Shown: piece after piece, positions 17,255 through 25,680 of the stretch
Numbering within the stretch: the first letter of the stretch is position 1
Layout: the number at the start of each line of letters is the position of its first letter
Assembly (NCBI RefSeq): GCF_029892515.1
Contig: NZ_JARXVF010000007.1
Span: 1 to 64,000, forward strand
DNA: 64,000 bases
DNA from: Pseudaminobacter soli (ex Li et al. 2025)
Lineage (GTDB): Bacteria > Pseudomonadota > Alphaproteobacteria > Rhizobiales > Rhizobiaceae
Direction of reading: 5' to 3'
Notes under the pieces: generated by a model
Databases searched by the model: none
Told to the model about the DNA's origin: nothing
What the model saw: the letters and a program-made list of their open reading frames with translations, nothing else
Program-made: the position numbers and the translations under genes

Positions 17255-19861
17255 ATGACGGAAACGACGACGAAAGCTGCTGACAAGGGTTTTGCCCGGC
17301 GCCTTGGCCGCGCCAGGGCGGCTACTCTTGTCGCCATGATGGTGGAACGCGGCTGGCCGCTGGTGCTGCCGCTTCTCGTCACCATCAGCCTGTTCGTCAG
17401 CCTCTCCTGGCTCGGCGTCTTCCGCATCCTGCCGGAAATGGCGCGCTTCGGTCTGCTTGGCCTCTTTGCGCTCGCAGCACTCGCCGCGCTCTATCCGCTT
17501 CGCTTCTATCGCCAGCCCACACGCATTGAGGTCGACCGCCGTATCGAAGCTGCGAGCAAGCTGCCGCACACGCCGGTGCTGGTGCAGACCGACAAGCCGA
17601 GCGGCGAGCAGACCGCCTTCTCGCAGGCGCTGTGGCGCGAGCACCAGCGCCGCATGGCCGAAAAGCTCGCCGACGTCGACAGCGACCTGCCGCGCACGCG
17701 GGTGCCCGAGCGCGACCCGTGGGGCCTGCGCGACGCCGCCGCGCTGCTGCTGGTCATCGCCTTTGCCTTTTCCCAGGGACCGTTCGGCGGCCGCATCGGC
17801 GACGCCTTTCGGGCAGGCCTCGGCTTTGAGACCGTCCCGCCGCGCATCGATGCCTGGGTCACTCCGCCGACCTATACCGGCAAGGCACCGCTGTTCCTGA
17901 CGGCAGACGCCAACAATCACGAGAACGGCCCCCTCACCGTGCCGCAGGGCAGCGAGGTGCAGCTGCGCGTCACCGGCGGTTCGGGCAACGAAACGCTCTC
18001 CTTCACCGATGCGGATGGCACCGGGCATGAGATCCCTCTCAAGGATCCCGCAAAGCCTTCGCAAGAATCCGCGCAGTCGGATGCACAGGCTGCGATCCGC
18101 CAGTTTGCCGGCAAGCTCGAAACGAACGGCGTGCTGGCGCTCGACTCGAGCGGCCGGGAGCTGCGCAGCTGGACCTTCTCCGTCACCCCCAACACGCCGC
18201 CGACGATCCGTTTCCTCGACGACCCGAAGCAGGCAGCCAACGGCGCGCTGGAGCTGAACTACCAGATCCTCGACCAGTATGGCGCGGCTTCCGCCAAGGC
18301 CGAGTTCGCACTGGCCGACCCGCAGAGCCAGGACGCCGAGCCGCTCTACAAGGCTCCCGAGCTTGCGCTTGCCCTGCCGCCGCGCGGCGGCGACGGCAAG
18401 GTCAGGATGTCGCGTGATCTGACCGATCACGCCTGGGCCGGCAGCAAGGTGCGGCTGACCCTCAAGGTCACTGATGACGCCGGTCTGGAAGCGACCAGCG
18501 AGACCAAGACCTTCGTCCTGCCCGAGCGGCCGTTCAGCAACCCGCTTGCCCGCGCGGTCGTGGAAGACCGGCGCATCCTGTCGCTCGACGCCAACCAGAA
18601 GCCCTATGTGCTCGATCTCCTCGACGCCATCACGCTGCGGCCCGAGGACACGATACCGAGCATCGCCAACTATCTCGGTCTCATGGCCGGCCGCTCCCAG
18701 CTCAAACTGGCGCAGAGCAACGATCAGCTGCGCGCCGTCGCCGACTATTTCTGGGAGATGTCGCGGGCCATCGAGGACGGCGCGCTGTCGAACGCCGAAA
18801 AGCGCCTGCGCCAGGCGCAGGAGGCGCTTAAGCAGGCGCTGAAGAATGGCGCCAGCGACCAAGAGATCGACAAGCTCATGAAAGAGCTGCGCCAGGCGAT
18901 GAACGACTTCATCAAGGAGTTTGCCGAGCGCGCCAAGCGTGATCCGAACCTTGCCCAGCAGCAGCTGCCACGCGATGCCCAGGAACTGCGGCAGAGCGAC
19001 CTCGAGCGCATGATGGATCAGATCGAGAACCTGGCGAAGTCGGGCAATCGCGATATGGCCGAGCAGATGCTGTCGCAGTTGCAGGACATGATGAACAACC
19101 TGCAGGCCAACCGCCAGCAGCAGCCGGGCCAGAATGGCGAGCAGAGCGAGATGCATCAGCAGATGAACAAGCTCGGCGAGATCATGCGGCGCCAGCAGGA
19201 GATGATGAACGAGACGTTCCGCCTGGACCAGAAGCAGCGCGGCCAGCAAGATGACGAGTTCGGCGACTGGCAGCAGGGCATGCAGGACAACCGCGACCGC
19301 GATGCCGAACGCGGCGGCGACCAAGGCCAGGGGCAGCAGGGCCAGAACGGCCACCAGATGACGCCCGAGGAATTCCGCGATGCGCTGAAGCAGCTGCAGG
19401 AAGGCCAGGGCAAGCTGCAGAAGGATCTTGATGGGCTGACGAAAGGCCTCAAGGACCTCGGTATCGAGCCCGGCAAGGGATTTGGCGACGCGGGCGATGC
19501 GATGGGCCAGGCCAAGGAAGCGCTCGGCGAAGGCGAAGGCAACCGCGCCGTCGGCGAGCAGGGCCGCGCATTGGAGGCCCTGCGCCGCGGTGCCCAGGAC
19601 ATGATGAAGCAGATGCAGCAGGCGATGGAAGGCGAGCAGGGCACCGGGCCGAACGGCCGGCAGCAGGGCGCCGACCGCGATCCGCTCGGCCGTCCGCGCG
19701 GCACCACCGGCCCGGATTTCGGCAACACGGTCAAGGTGCCGGACCAGATCGACGTCCAGCGTGCCCGCCAGATCCTCGATGCCATCCGCAAGCGGCTCGG
19801 CAATGCGCTGAGCCCCGAGCTCGAAAGGCAGTATCTGGAACGCCTGCTCGAGATGCGCTGA
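17255..19861 (+). CDS. TIGR02302 (DUF4175) family membrane protein
   Basis: 868 aa. Two N-terminal helices (about 32-55 and 64-85) and a third near 160-175 precede a large periplasmic-looking domain (about 185-430). Then comes a long Gln/Met/Asp-rich helical region (about 500-830), including many QQ and MM doublets and GQ-rich stretches. This layout is the alphaproteobacterial TIGR02302/DUF4175 family, of unknown function but conserved after lysA. The Gln-rich coiled region suggests a structural or scaffold role in the envelope (inference). The minus strand opposite it is open for 1007 codons; that is a shadow caused by codon bias. Confidence 0.88.
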   Translation: MTETTTKAADKGFARRLGRARAATLVAMMVERGWPLVLPLLVTISLFVSLSWLGVFRILPEMARFGLLGLFALAALAALYPLRFYRQPTRIEVDRRIEAASKLPHTPVLVQTDKPSGEQTAFSQALWREHQRRMAEKLADVDSDLPRTRVPERDPWGLRDAAALLLVIAFAFSQGPFGGRIGDAFRAGLGFETVPPRIDAWVTPPTYTGKAPLFLTADANNHENGPLTVPQGSEVQLRVTGGSGNETLSFTDADGTGHEIPLKDPAKPSQESAQSDAQAAIRQFAGKLETNGVLALDSSGRELRSWTFSVTPNTPPTIRFLDDPKQAANGALELNYQILDQYGAASAKAEFALADPQSQDAEPLYKAPELALALPPRGGDGKVRMSRDLTDHAWAGSKVRLTLKVTDDAGLEATSETKTFVLPERPFSNPLARAVVEDRRILSLDANQKPYVLDLLDAITLRPEDTIPSIANYLGLMAGRSQLKLAQSNDQLRAVADYFWEMSRAIEDGALSNAEKRLRQAQEALKQALKNGASDQEIDKLMKELRQAMNDFIKEFAERAKRDPNLAQQQLPRDAQELRQSDLERMMDQIENLAKSGNRDMAEQMLSQLQDMMNNLQANRQQQPGQNGEQSEMHQQMNKLGEIMRRQQEMMNETFRLDQKQRGQQDDEFGDWQQGMQDNRDRDAERGGDQGQGQQGQNGHQMTPEEFRDALKQLQEGQGKLQKDLDGLTKGLKDLGIEPGKGFGDAGDAMGQAKEALGEGEGNRAVGEQGRALEALRRGAQDMMKQMQQAMEGEQGTGPNGRQQGADRDPLGRPRGTTGPDFGNTVKVPDQIDVQRARQILDAIRKRLGNALSPELERQYLERLLEMR

Positions 19862-19892
19862 GCGTCCTCCACGCTCTTTCGCGGATATCAGC

Positions 19893-20516
19893 CTATCTAG
19901 CCAAGCTCTGTGCCAGTTCCGCATCCAGTGCAGCGGCGCGCTGATAGGCCGGGCGTGCCTGCAGCCGCGCCAGATAGTCCTTGAACACCGGCTTTTCCGG
20001 CAGCACCTGCAGGACATGGATGGCGTAGTGGATGCCGCTCCCGATCTGCACGTCGGCCGAAGTGAAGCTGTCGCCGGCGATGTAGGGCCTGGATGAAAGC
20101 GTGCGCTCCAGATTGGCGACCATCTCGTCGAACGAGCCGTAGGAATAGCGGCCGCCCATGAAGTCGATGCCGTTCGACTTGGCGGCAACCACCGGATCGA
20201 AGACCGAATCGGAATAGACCAGCCAGGTCAGCCACGCCGCACGCGCCTTGTCGGCAATGGCGGGCGCCAACCCGACCTCGGGAAAGGCCTCCGAAAGATA
20301 GATGGAGATCGCGGCCCGCTCGGTGACGATCGTGCCGTCATGGTCGATCGCCGGCACCTTCTTGTTGGGCTGGATGCTGCGGTAGCTCTCCGGCGCACCG
20401 CCCGGCGCTCTGAGGTTCATCAATTCGATCTCGTAGGGCACGCCCAGCTCCTCGAGGAGCCAGCGCACGCCGGACGAACGCGACCAGGGCATGTGATAGA
20501 ACTTGATCATAGACAT
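19893..20516 (-). CDS. Glutathione S-transferase family protein
   Basis: 207 aa, ATG start. The N-terminal thioredoxin-like domain (1-80) begins IKFYHMPWSRSSGVRWLLEELG and contains the glutathione-binding NKKVPAI and E-R-A (TERAAIS) elements; the C-terminal domain is all-helical. The active-site residue is probably a serine of the SRSS segment. It conjugates or reduces electrophiles with glutathione. A perfect 10-bp inverted repeat 38-63 bp upstream of the start (20554-20579) is a likely regulatory site. Confidence 0.88.
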   Translation of the reverse strand: MSMIKFYHMPWSRSSGVRWLLEELGVPYEIELMNLRAPGGAPESYRSIQPNKKVPAIDHDGTIVTERAAISIYLSEAFPEVGLAPAIADKARAAWLTWLVYSDSVFDPVVAAKSNGIDFMGGRYSYGSFDEMVANLERTLSSRPYIAGDSFTSADVQIGSGIHYAIHVLQVLPEKPVFKDYLARLQARPAYQRAAALDAELAQSLAR

Positions 20517-20553
20517 TGTCCTCTCCGACTGTTCGCAGGGACAATATCAGCAT

Positions 20554-20579
20554 ACTCCTGACAACTCACTGTCAGGAGT
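20554..20579. promoter_or_regulatory. Perfect inverted repeat upstream of the GST gene
   Basis: ACTCCTGACA (20554-20563) and TGTCAGGAGT (20570-20579) are exact inverted repeats with a 6-bp spacer, in the 87-bp gap between the LysR gene and the GST gene. There is no U-tract on the minus side, so an operator fits better than a terminator. The dimeric regulator that would bind it is not identified. Confidence 0.55.
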
Positions 20580-20603
20580 CTGTCGGGATATTCAATTTCC
20601 GGG

Positions 20604-21479
20604 CTACGGGACAGTCACCACCAGCCGCGAATAGAACGCCTCGCGGATCGCGTCCGCCATGCCCTTGATCGCCTCGCTCGTGGCTCCCGGTGCGCGGTGC
20701 AGCACGACGTTGGAGGCGTCGATGTCGCCAAAGCCTTCCGCGGCGGTCAGTTCGCGGCAATCGGGCGGAATGTTGGAGCGCGACACTGGCGCGATCGCCA
20801 GGCCCGAGGCCACGGCAAGCTTCAGCCCGCCCGTGGTGTCGCTGGTATAGGCGACGCGATAGGGGTAGCCGCGATCCTCGAGCGACCTCAGCGCGAAATC
20901 CTTGCACCAGCCATCGCGGTTGTAGAGCGCCACCGGCAGCGGCCGCTCCTCATGCTGACAATGCAGGTTCGAGGTTACCCACACGGTCGGGTCGCGCATC
21001 AACACCTCGCCGTCGGAATAGTCCTCCCATTCGAACACCACCGCGAGGTCAAGCTCGCCAGCCTCCAGCGCTTCGATCTGCGAGGCCGAATGGGCATATC
21101 TGACGGTGATCTCCACCTTCGGATGCTGCTTAGAAAACATGCCGAGCGCACGCGACAGGATGGAATAGCTGTACTCCTCGGGGATGCCGATGCGAACCGG
21201 GCCGTCCAGCGGCTTGGCCTTGAGCGAAGCGGCCGTTTCCTCGATCAGCGAGACGATGCGGCGGGCATTGATGATCAGCTCCTGCCCTCTGCGGGTGAGC
21301 GAAACCCCGCGCGAGCCGCGGTCGAACAGCGCTTCGCCGATCATGTCCTCCAGCCGCTTGATCTGCATCGACACGGCCGACTGCGTGCGGCTGACCTGCT
21401 CCGCGGCCTTGGTGAAATTGCCCGCCTCGGCCACGGCCACGAAGGTGCGCAGCAGGTCGCTGTCGAGATGGATGGTCAT
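20604..21479 (-). CDS. LysR-family transcriptional regulator
   Basis: 291 aa from ATG 21479 (MTIHLDSDLLRTFVAVAE, the usual LysR start); the frame is open to 21629 but the extension is not LysR-like. The winged helix-turn-helix is at about 10-68 (AGNFTKAAEQVSRTQSAVSMQIKRLE in pieces) and the periplasmic-binding-like effector domain at about 95-285. It is divergent from an EamA exporter gene, a common regulator-exporter pairing, so that gene is its most likely target. The GST gene lies downstream in the same direction. Confidence 0.9.
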   Translation of the reverse strand: MTIHLDSDLLRTFVAVAEAGNFTKAAEQVSRTQSAVSMQIKRLEDMIGEALFDRGSRGVSLTRRGQELIINARRIVSLIEETAASLKAKPLDGPVRIGIPEEYSYSILSRALGMFSKQHPKVEITVRYAHSASQIEALEAGELDLAVVFEWEDYSDGEVLMRDPTVWVTSNLHCQHEERPLPVALYNRDGWCKDFALRSLEDRGYPYRVAYTSDTTGGLKLAVASGLAIAPVSRSNIPPDCRELTAAEGFGDIDASNVVLHRAPGATSEAIKGMADAIREAFYSRLVVTVP

Positions 21480-21627
21480 GTCGCCGCCATAAGGAAATCT
21501 GATGGCTGGCATCATTCCAATTCGTTTGAAACATGTCAATCGACCGGCCATACCTGAGCGCGAGACCGAAATGCAATCGACGGCATCGCCATGCGCTGGA
21601 GCCGTTCCGGGCAAAAAGTCCTCACTC

Positions 21628-21660
21628 ACCCGCTGTCCTCTGGGCCGCGGGTTCTTTTTG
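21628..21660 (+). terminator. Terminator-like hairpin in the leader of the EamA gene
   Basis: ACCCGC (21628-21633) pairs with GCGGGT (21647-21652), followed by TCTTTTTG. It lies between the LysR start and the EamA start (21703), inside the probable leader of the exporter gene, and could act as an attenuator. The stem is only 6 bp, so support is moderate. Confidence 0.4.
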
Positions 21661-21702
21661 TTCCATGCCTGCCGCAGCGGGCATAATCAGGGCCTATCTG
21701 GA

Positions 21703-22626
21703 ATGCAGAACCGTATCGTCGCCGGCATCGCATGTCTCTGCCTCGGCGTGCTGGTGTTTTCCACGCAGGACCCGCTGATCAAGGCGGTGTCGGACCGCTA
21801 TCCGGTGATGGAGGTCATGGCTATACGCTGCGTCGTGGCGCTACCCATCATGCTCCTTCTCGTGCACCGGGATGTCGGGCTGGGCGCGCTCGTCTCGCGC
21901 AATTTCGGCCTGCTCAGCCTCAGGGCACTGACCCTGTTTGCCTCCTACACCGCCTATTATCTGGCGCTGGCGGCGCTTCCGCTGGCCGATGCGGTGGCGC
22001 TCTACTTCATGGCGCCGCTGTTCATCATGGTGCTGTCGGGCCCCTATCTCGGAGAGCGCGTGAGCTGGCAGAGCTTCGCAACCGTGTCGGTCGGCCTCGT
22101 CGGCGTGCTGGTCATGCTGCGGCCGGGCGGCGGCATGTTCGAATGGGCAGCACTTCTGTCACTGCTGTCGGCCGGCCTCTACGGCTTTGCGCAGATGACG
22201 GCGCGCAAGCTCGGCGCAACCGAATCCTCGACGGTCATGAGTTTCTACCAGAACGGCGTCTACCTGCTCGGCGCGATCGTCACCGCCCTAGTCTTCATGG
22301 TCGTCGATGTCGGCCACATCACCCATCCGAGCCTGCGCTTCCTGACGCGCGGCTGGGAGTGGCCGACCACCGGCGACTTCTTGATGATGGCTTCGTGCGG
22401 CGTAATCGCCTCGGCCGGCATGACCCTGCTGTCGCAGGCCTACCGGCTGGCCCCGGCCAACATCGTGGCGACGTTCGAATACACCGGCATCCTGTGGGCG
22501 CCGCTGTGGGGCTTTCTCTTCTTCGCCGAAGTACCGCACACATCGACCGTCCTCGGCGGCGTACTGATCGTCGGCGCCGGCCTCTTCGCCCTCAACGCAA
22601 GGCAGAGCGAAAAAGTGCCGGCCTGA
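21703..22626 (+). CDS. EamA/DMT-family transporter
   Basis: 307 aa from ATG 21703 with TCTGGA upstream; the frame is open further 5' but that part overlaps the terminator-like leader. About ten helices in two EamA repeats, with the riboflavin/S-adenosylmethionine-uptake-like opening LVFSTQDPLIKAVSDRYPVMEVMAIRC in the first repeat (SAM transporter-like DMT group). The substrate is unknown. It is divergent from a LysR regulator 223 bp away and is followed by a good terminator (22638-22670). Confidence 0.88.
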   Translation: MQNRIVAGIACLCLGVLVFSTQDPLIKAVSDRYPVMEVMAIRCVVALPIMLLLVHRDVGLGALVSRNFGLLSLRALTLFASYTAYYLALAALPLADAVALYFMAPLFIMVLSGPYLGERVSWQSFATVSVGLVGVLVMLRPGGGMFEWAALLSLLSAGLYGFAQMTARKLGATESSTVMSFYQNGVYLLGAIVTALVFMVVDVGHITHPSLRFLTRGWEWPTTGDFLMMASCGVIASAGMTLLSQAYRLAPANIVATFEYTGILWAPLWGFLFFAEVPHTSTVLGGVLIVGAGLFALNARQSEKVPA

Positions 22627-22637
22627 GGCGGGCTGAA

Positions 22638-22670
22638 AGGGCGGACCGGCCAACATGCCGCTCTTTTTTT
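22638..22670 (+). terminator. Rho-independent terminator after the EamA gene
   Basis: AGGGCGG (22638-22644) pairs with CCGCTCT (22658-22664, one G-U) and is followed by TTTTTT, 11 bp after the EamA stop. It also argues against the TTG at 22669 as start of the next gene. Confidence 0.7.
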
Positions 22671-22731
22671 GCAGCCTGGGCAACCCTATCTGGCGGAAAC
22701 CGACCGGTTTTCACCAGACAAAGAGTTGCCA

Positions 22732-23622
22732 TTGCCGAACTCCAAGCCTCCCAAGCGCGCGCTACTGATCGTCAATCCCAGGGCGCGCCGTGGCACAGGC
22801 TCCGTCGCGTCAGCCGTCAGCGTGCTCGAACGGGGCGGCCTGGCCGTCACCGAGGAAAAGGCCGCCGAAAATGAACCGCTCACCGAGCTCATCCGACGCA
22901 AGGCATCCAGCTTCGACCTCATCGTGCTCGGCGGCGGCGACGGCACGCTGAACACGGCCGCGCCGGGCCTGGTGGATGCAGGCCTGCCCCTCGGCGTTCT
23001 GCCGCTCGGCACCGCTAACGACTTTGCCCGCACCGTCGGCATTCCGGCCGACCCGACCAAGGCCGCCGAGGTGATCGTCGCGGGCTCGCTCGCGCCTATC
23101 GATCTCGGCGAGGTCAACGGCCATTTGTTCTTCAACGTCGCCAGCATCGGCTTCAGCGCCGAGCTGGCCGCCGACCTGACCTCACACGCCAAGAAGCGTT
23201 GGGGCAAGCTGGGCTACGCCATCGTTGCGGCGCGGCTGCTCGCGCGCTCGCAGCTGTTCAGCGCCCATCTCGACCATGACGGCACGACCGAGAAGATCAG
23301 GACGATGCAGGTGTCGGTCGGCAACGGACGCCACTATGGCGGCGGCATGACGGTGGAGGAAAGCGCCACCGCCGATGACGGCACGCTCGATTTCTACAGC
23401 CTGGAGGTCGACCACTGGTGGCGGCTTCTGGCGCTGCTGCCGAGCCTCAGGAAGGGCACACAGGGCCGCTGGGACGATGTGCGGGCTTTCCGTACCACTG
23501 AGGTGACAATCCGCACCAGCAAGCCCCGGCCGGTCAATACGGACGGCGAATTGTGCACTACAACGCCGGCGCATTTCCGCATCCGGCCGAAGGCGCTTCA
23601 GGTGTTCAGGCCGTCCTCGTAG
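22732..23622 (+). CDS. YegS/DgkA-like lipid kinase
   Basis: About 296 aa from TTG 22732, preceded by AAAGAG; a TTG at 22669 is inside the terminator of the previous gene and no ATG is available. The diacylglycerol-kinase catalytic domain shows the nucleotide loop VNPRAR (14-19), GGGDGT (67-72) and the LGTANDFA motif near 90. It phosphorylates a lipid such as diacylglycerol or phosphatidylglycerol with ATP. The start codon is uncertain; the body of the gene is not. Confidence 0.87.
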   Translation: MPNSKPPKRALLIVNPRARRGTGSVASAVSVLERGGLAVTEEKAAENEPLTELIRRKASSFDLIVLGGGDGTLNTAAPGLVDAGLPLGVLPLGTANDFARTVGIPADPTKAAEVIVAGSLAPIDLGEVNGHLFFNVASIGFSAELAADLTSHAKKRWGKLGYAIVAARLLARSQLFSAHLDHDGTTEKIRTMQVSVGNGRHYGGGMTVEESATADDGTLDFYSLEVDHWWRLLALLPSLRKGTQGRWDDVRAFRTTEVTIRTSKPRPVNTDGELCTTTPAHFRIRPKALQVFRPSS

Positions 23623-23634
23623 CCGAAGCTACGA
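23617..23634. terminator. Short hairpin between convergent genes
   Basis: TCGTAGC (23617-23623) and GCTACGA (23628-23634) form a perfect 7-bp stem with a CGAA tetraloop at the stop of the lipid-kinase gene, 9 bp before the end of convergent hpt. It is a probable shared terminator, though without a U-tract. Confidence 0.45.
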
Positions 23635-23642
23635 CCGCTAGG

Positions 23643-24185
23643 TCAGACCTCGCCCTTGACGACGCCGACGAAGGGCAGTTCGCGGAAAGCATGGGCCACG
23701 TCCATGCCGTAGCCGACGACGAAGGAGTCGGGGCAATCGAAGCCGACATAATCGGCGTTGAGCGAGGTCTGGCGGCGCATGCGCTTGTCGAGCAACACGG
23801 CGATCGAGCAGCTCTTGGCGCCGCGCGACAGCATCAGCTCGCGCGTGTAGGATAGCGTCTTGCCCGACTCCAGAATGTCGTCGATCAGGAGCACGTCGCG
23901 GCCATTCACCTCGTTGTCGATGTCGCGCAGCACGCGCACTTCGCCGCTGGTGGTGCCGCTGCCATAGCTCGAAATGAAGATGAACTCGACTTCAGGCGAC
24001 AGGCCGACATCGTGCATGGCGCGAATGAGATCGGCAGCGAAAATGAACGAGCCTTTCAGGACGGAAATGACCAGGAGGTCGGTGTAATCGCGCGAGGCGA
24101 TCTCCTTGGCCAGCTCGAGATTGCGCCGGGCGATCGCCGAGGCGCTGAACAGAACTTCGATATCCTTGCCGCGAACAGCCGGCAT
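23643..24185 (-). CDS. hpt: Hypoxanthine phosphoribosyltransferase
   Basis: 180 aa from ATG 24185 with GGAGAG 7 bp upstream. The PRPP-binding motif VLLIDDILESGKT is near residues 100-112, and the C-terminal FVVGYGMD is typical of type I HPRT. It salvages hypoxanthine and guanine to IMP and GMP. The start lies 4 bp past the stop codon of the membrane-anchored protein gene upstream (stop at 24190), so the two form an operon with coupled translation. Confidence 0.93.
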   Translation of the reverse strand: MPAVRGKDIEVLFSASAIARRNLELAKEIASRDYTDLLVISVLKGSFIFAADLIRAMHDVGLSPEVEFIFISSYGSGTTSGEVRVLRDIDNEVNGRDVLLIDDILESGKTLSYTRELMLSRGAKSCSIAVLLDKRMRRQTSLNADYVGFDCPDSFVVGYGMDVAHAFRELPFVGVVKGEV

Positions 24186-24189
24186 AGTC

Positions 24190-24840
24190 TTACTCTCCAA
24201 AGGCGACCGTAACGGTCTTTACGCCGTTCTTAGGCACCGCAAGGCGAGACGAAAAGGCAAATCTTCCACCGGGTGCCAAGGGTGTCTGTGATGTCCCCAG
24301 CTTGTAAAAGGTAGCGCGCCCGTCCTCTCCGGTCACGTGAATTTCCAATTCCGGCAGCATGCCCGCGAGGCTGCCGCCATTTGTAGCCTCCCCGTCGACG
24401 AACAGAATCTGCCCCCCGCCCGTCGTCTCGACGCGCGACTTGACCCCGGCAATGGTGAAGAAGGGTGCTGCCTCGGCCGACCCGGGAAGCGGCAATTGGC
24501 TAAGCAGCATGTGCCCGCCCGATATCCAGAAGGCGGCCACGACCAATCCGCCGCCGACCGTCCAGAAGGCCGGCCCGCCGCGCTTGGCGAACGGCTGAAA
24601 GGCACGGCGCTCACGGACTTTGCGTTGCAGCATCTCCATGCCGGTCGTCGACGCACCATTGGGCACGAACGTTTTTGGCTGGCGCTCTGCTCCAGGCTGG
24701 CGCTGCTCGGGCGAAGCGACGATCTCGAAGTCAGCGTCGACGATGTCCGGATCGATTTCAGGGCGCAATGCACCGCCCATGACGGAGGCATCCGTCATGA
24801 TCTCGCCGGAAACCGGGCGTGCGGTGCGACCGTCTGCCAT
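24190..24840 (-). CDS. Membrane-anchored protein, MJ0042/DUF3426-like without zinc ribbon
   Basis: 216 aa from ATG 24840. The first 90 residues are polar and disordered (Pro, Gly, Asp-rich), one helix lies at about 90-112 (FWTVGGGLVVAAFWISGG), and a C-terminal beta-rich domain (about 125-216) ends FSSRLAVPKNGVKTVTVAFGE, resembling the DUF3426-type domain of anti-sigma or zinc-ribbon proteins. Homologues before ftsE in rhizobia carry an N-terminal MJ0042 zinc ribbon; I see no CxxC here. Function unknown. It is divergent from ftsE and coupled to hpt. Confidence 0.7.
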   Translation of the reverse strand: MADGRTARPVSGEIMTDASVMGGALRPEIDPDIVDADFEIVASPEQRQPGAERQPKTFVPNGASTTGMEMLQRKVRERRAFQPFAKRGGPAFWTVGGGLVVAAFWISGGHMLLSQLPLPGSAEAAPFFTIAGVKSRVETTGGGQILFVDGEATNGGSLAGMLPELEIHVTGEDGRATFYKLGTSQTPLAPGGRFAFSSRLAVPKNGVKTVTVAFGE

Positions 24841-25020
24841 AGTGGATGGGTTATCCTTTCGAACCGACCCCGATTCCGGAGGTAAACGGAATTGGTTAAT
24901 GCTTCGCCACCAGATGCGAATCAGGCCCGCTTTTGCAGTGAGAATTAACCGACCGTTAATAGTACGGCCCGAAGGTCGTTTCGACCGCCAGGCGCCCCCG
25001 AACACCCAAGGTTTCCGCAA

Positions 25021-25680
25021 TTGATTCGCTTCGAGAACGTCGGCCTGCGCTATGGGATGGGTCCGGAAATTCTCCGCGACATCTCCCTGGATATTCCCGA
25101 GCGCTCATTCCAGTTCCTCAGCGGCCCGTCCGGCGCGGGCAAGACCACGCTGTTGCGCCTCTTGTTCCTGTCGCTGAAGCCGACGCGCGGGCTGATCACC
25201 GTCTTCGGCAAGGACCGTTCGCGTATCTCCCGGCAGGAACTGCCGCTGATGCGCCGCCGCATCGGCGTGGTGTTCCAGGATTTCCGCCTGCTCGACCACA
25301 TGACGACCTATGAGAACGTCGCGCTGCCGCTCCGCGTGCGCGGGCGCGAGGAAGCGAGCTATCGCAGCGACGTCACCGAGCTGCTGAAATGGGTGGGCCT
25401 TGGCGAGCGCATGCATGTGCTGCCGCCAGTCCTGTCGGGCGGCGAGAAGCAGCGCGCGGCGATTGCCCGCGCCCTGATCGAACAGCCGGAGATGCTGCTG
25501 GCCGACGAACCCACCGGCAATGTCGATCCGCCTCTGGCGCGCCGGCTGCTCAGGCTCTTCATCGAGCTCAACCGCTTGGGAACCGCGGTCGTGATCGCCA
25601 CCCACGATCTCGCCCTGATGGATCAGGTCGATGCCCGGCGCATGATCCTCGCCAATGGAAGGCTCGACATCTATGACTGA
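25021..25680 (+). CDS. ftsE: Cell division ATP-binding protein FtsE
   Basis: 219 aa, TTG start. ABC ATPase with Walker A GPSGAGKT (35-42), Q-loop in VFQDFRLLD, signature LSGGEKQRAAIARAL near 138-152, Walker B LLADEPTGNVD, and the H-switch ATHD. Together with FtsX it forms the complex that activates murein hydrolases at the septum. The weak TTG start suggests low expression. Its stop overlaps the ftsX start (ATGACTGA). Confidence 0.95.
   Translation: MIRFENVGLRYGMGPEILRDISLDIPERSFQFLSGPSGAGKTTLLRLLFLSLKPTRGLITVFGKDRSRISRQELPLMRRRIGVVFQDFRLLDHMTTYENVALPLRVRGREEASYRSDVTELLKWVGLGERMHVLPPVLSGGEKQRAAIARALIEQPEMLLADEPTGNVDPPLARRLLRLFIELNRLGTAVVIATHDLALMDQVDARRMILANGRLDIYD

Noticed and set aside
17165-20188. 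1007-codon open frame on the minus strand opposite the TIGR02302 gene
   Set aside because: Its translation is low-complexity Leu/Ala/Arg/His typical of the antisense of a GC-rich gene, its last part merely runs into the GST region in another frame, and the plus-strand frame is a known family.
22669-22731. TTG at 22669 as start of the lipid-kinase gene
   Set aside because: It is in the U-tract of the preceding terminator; TTG 22732 has a ribosome site and fits the family.
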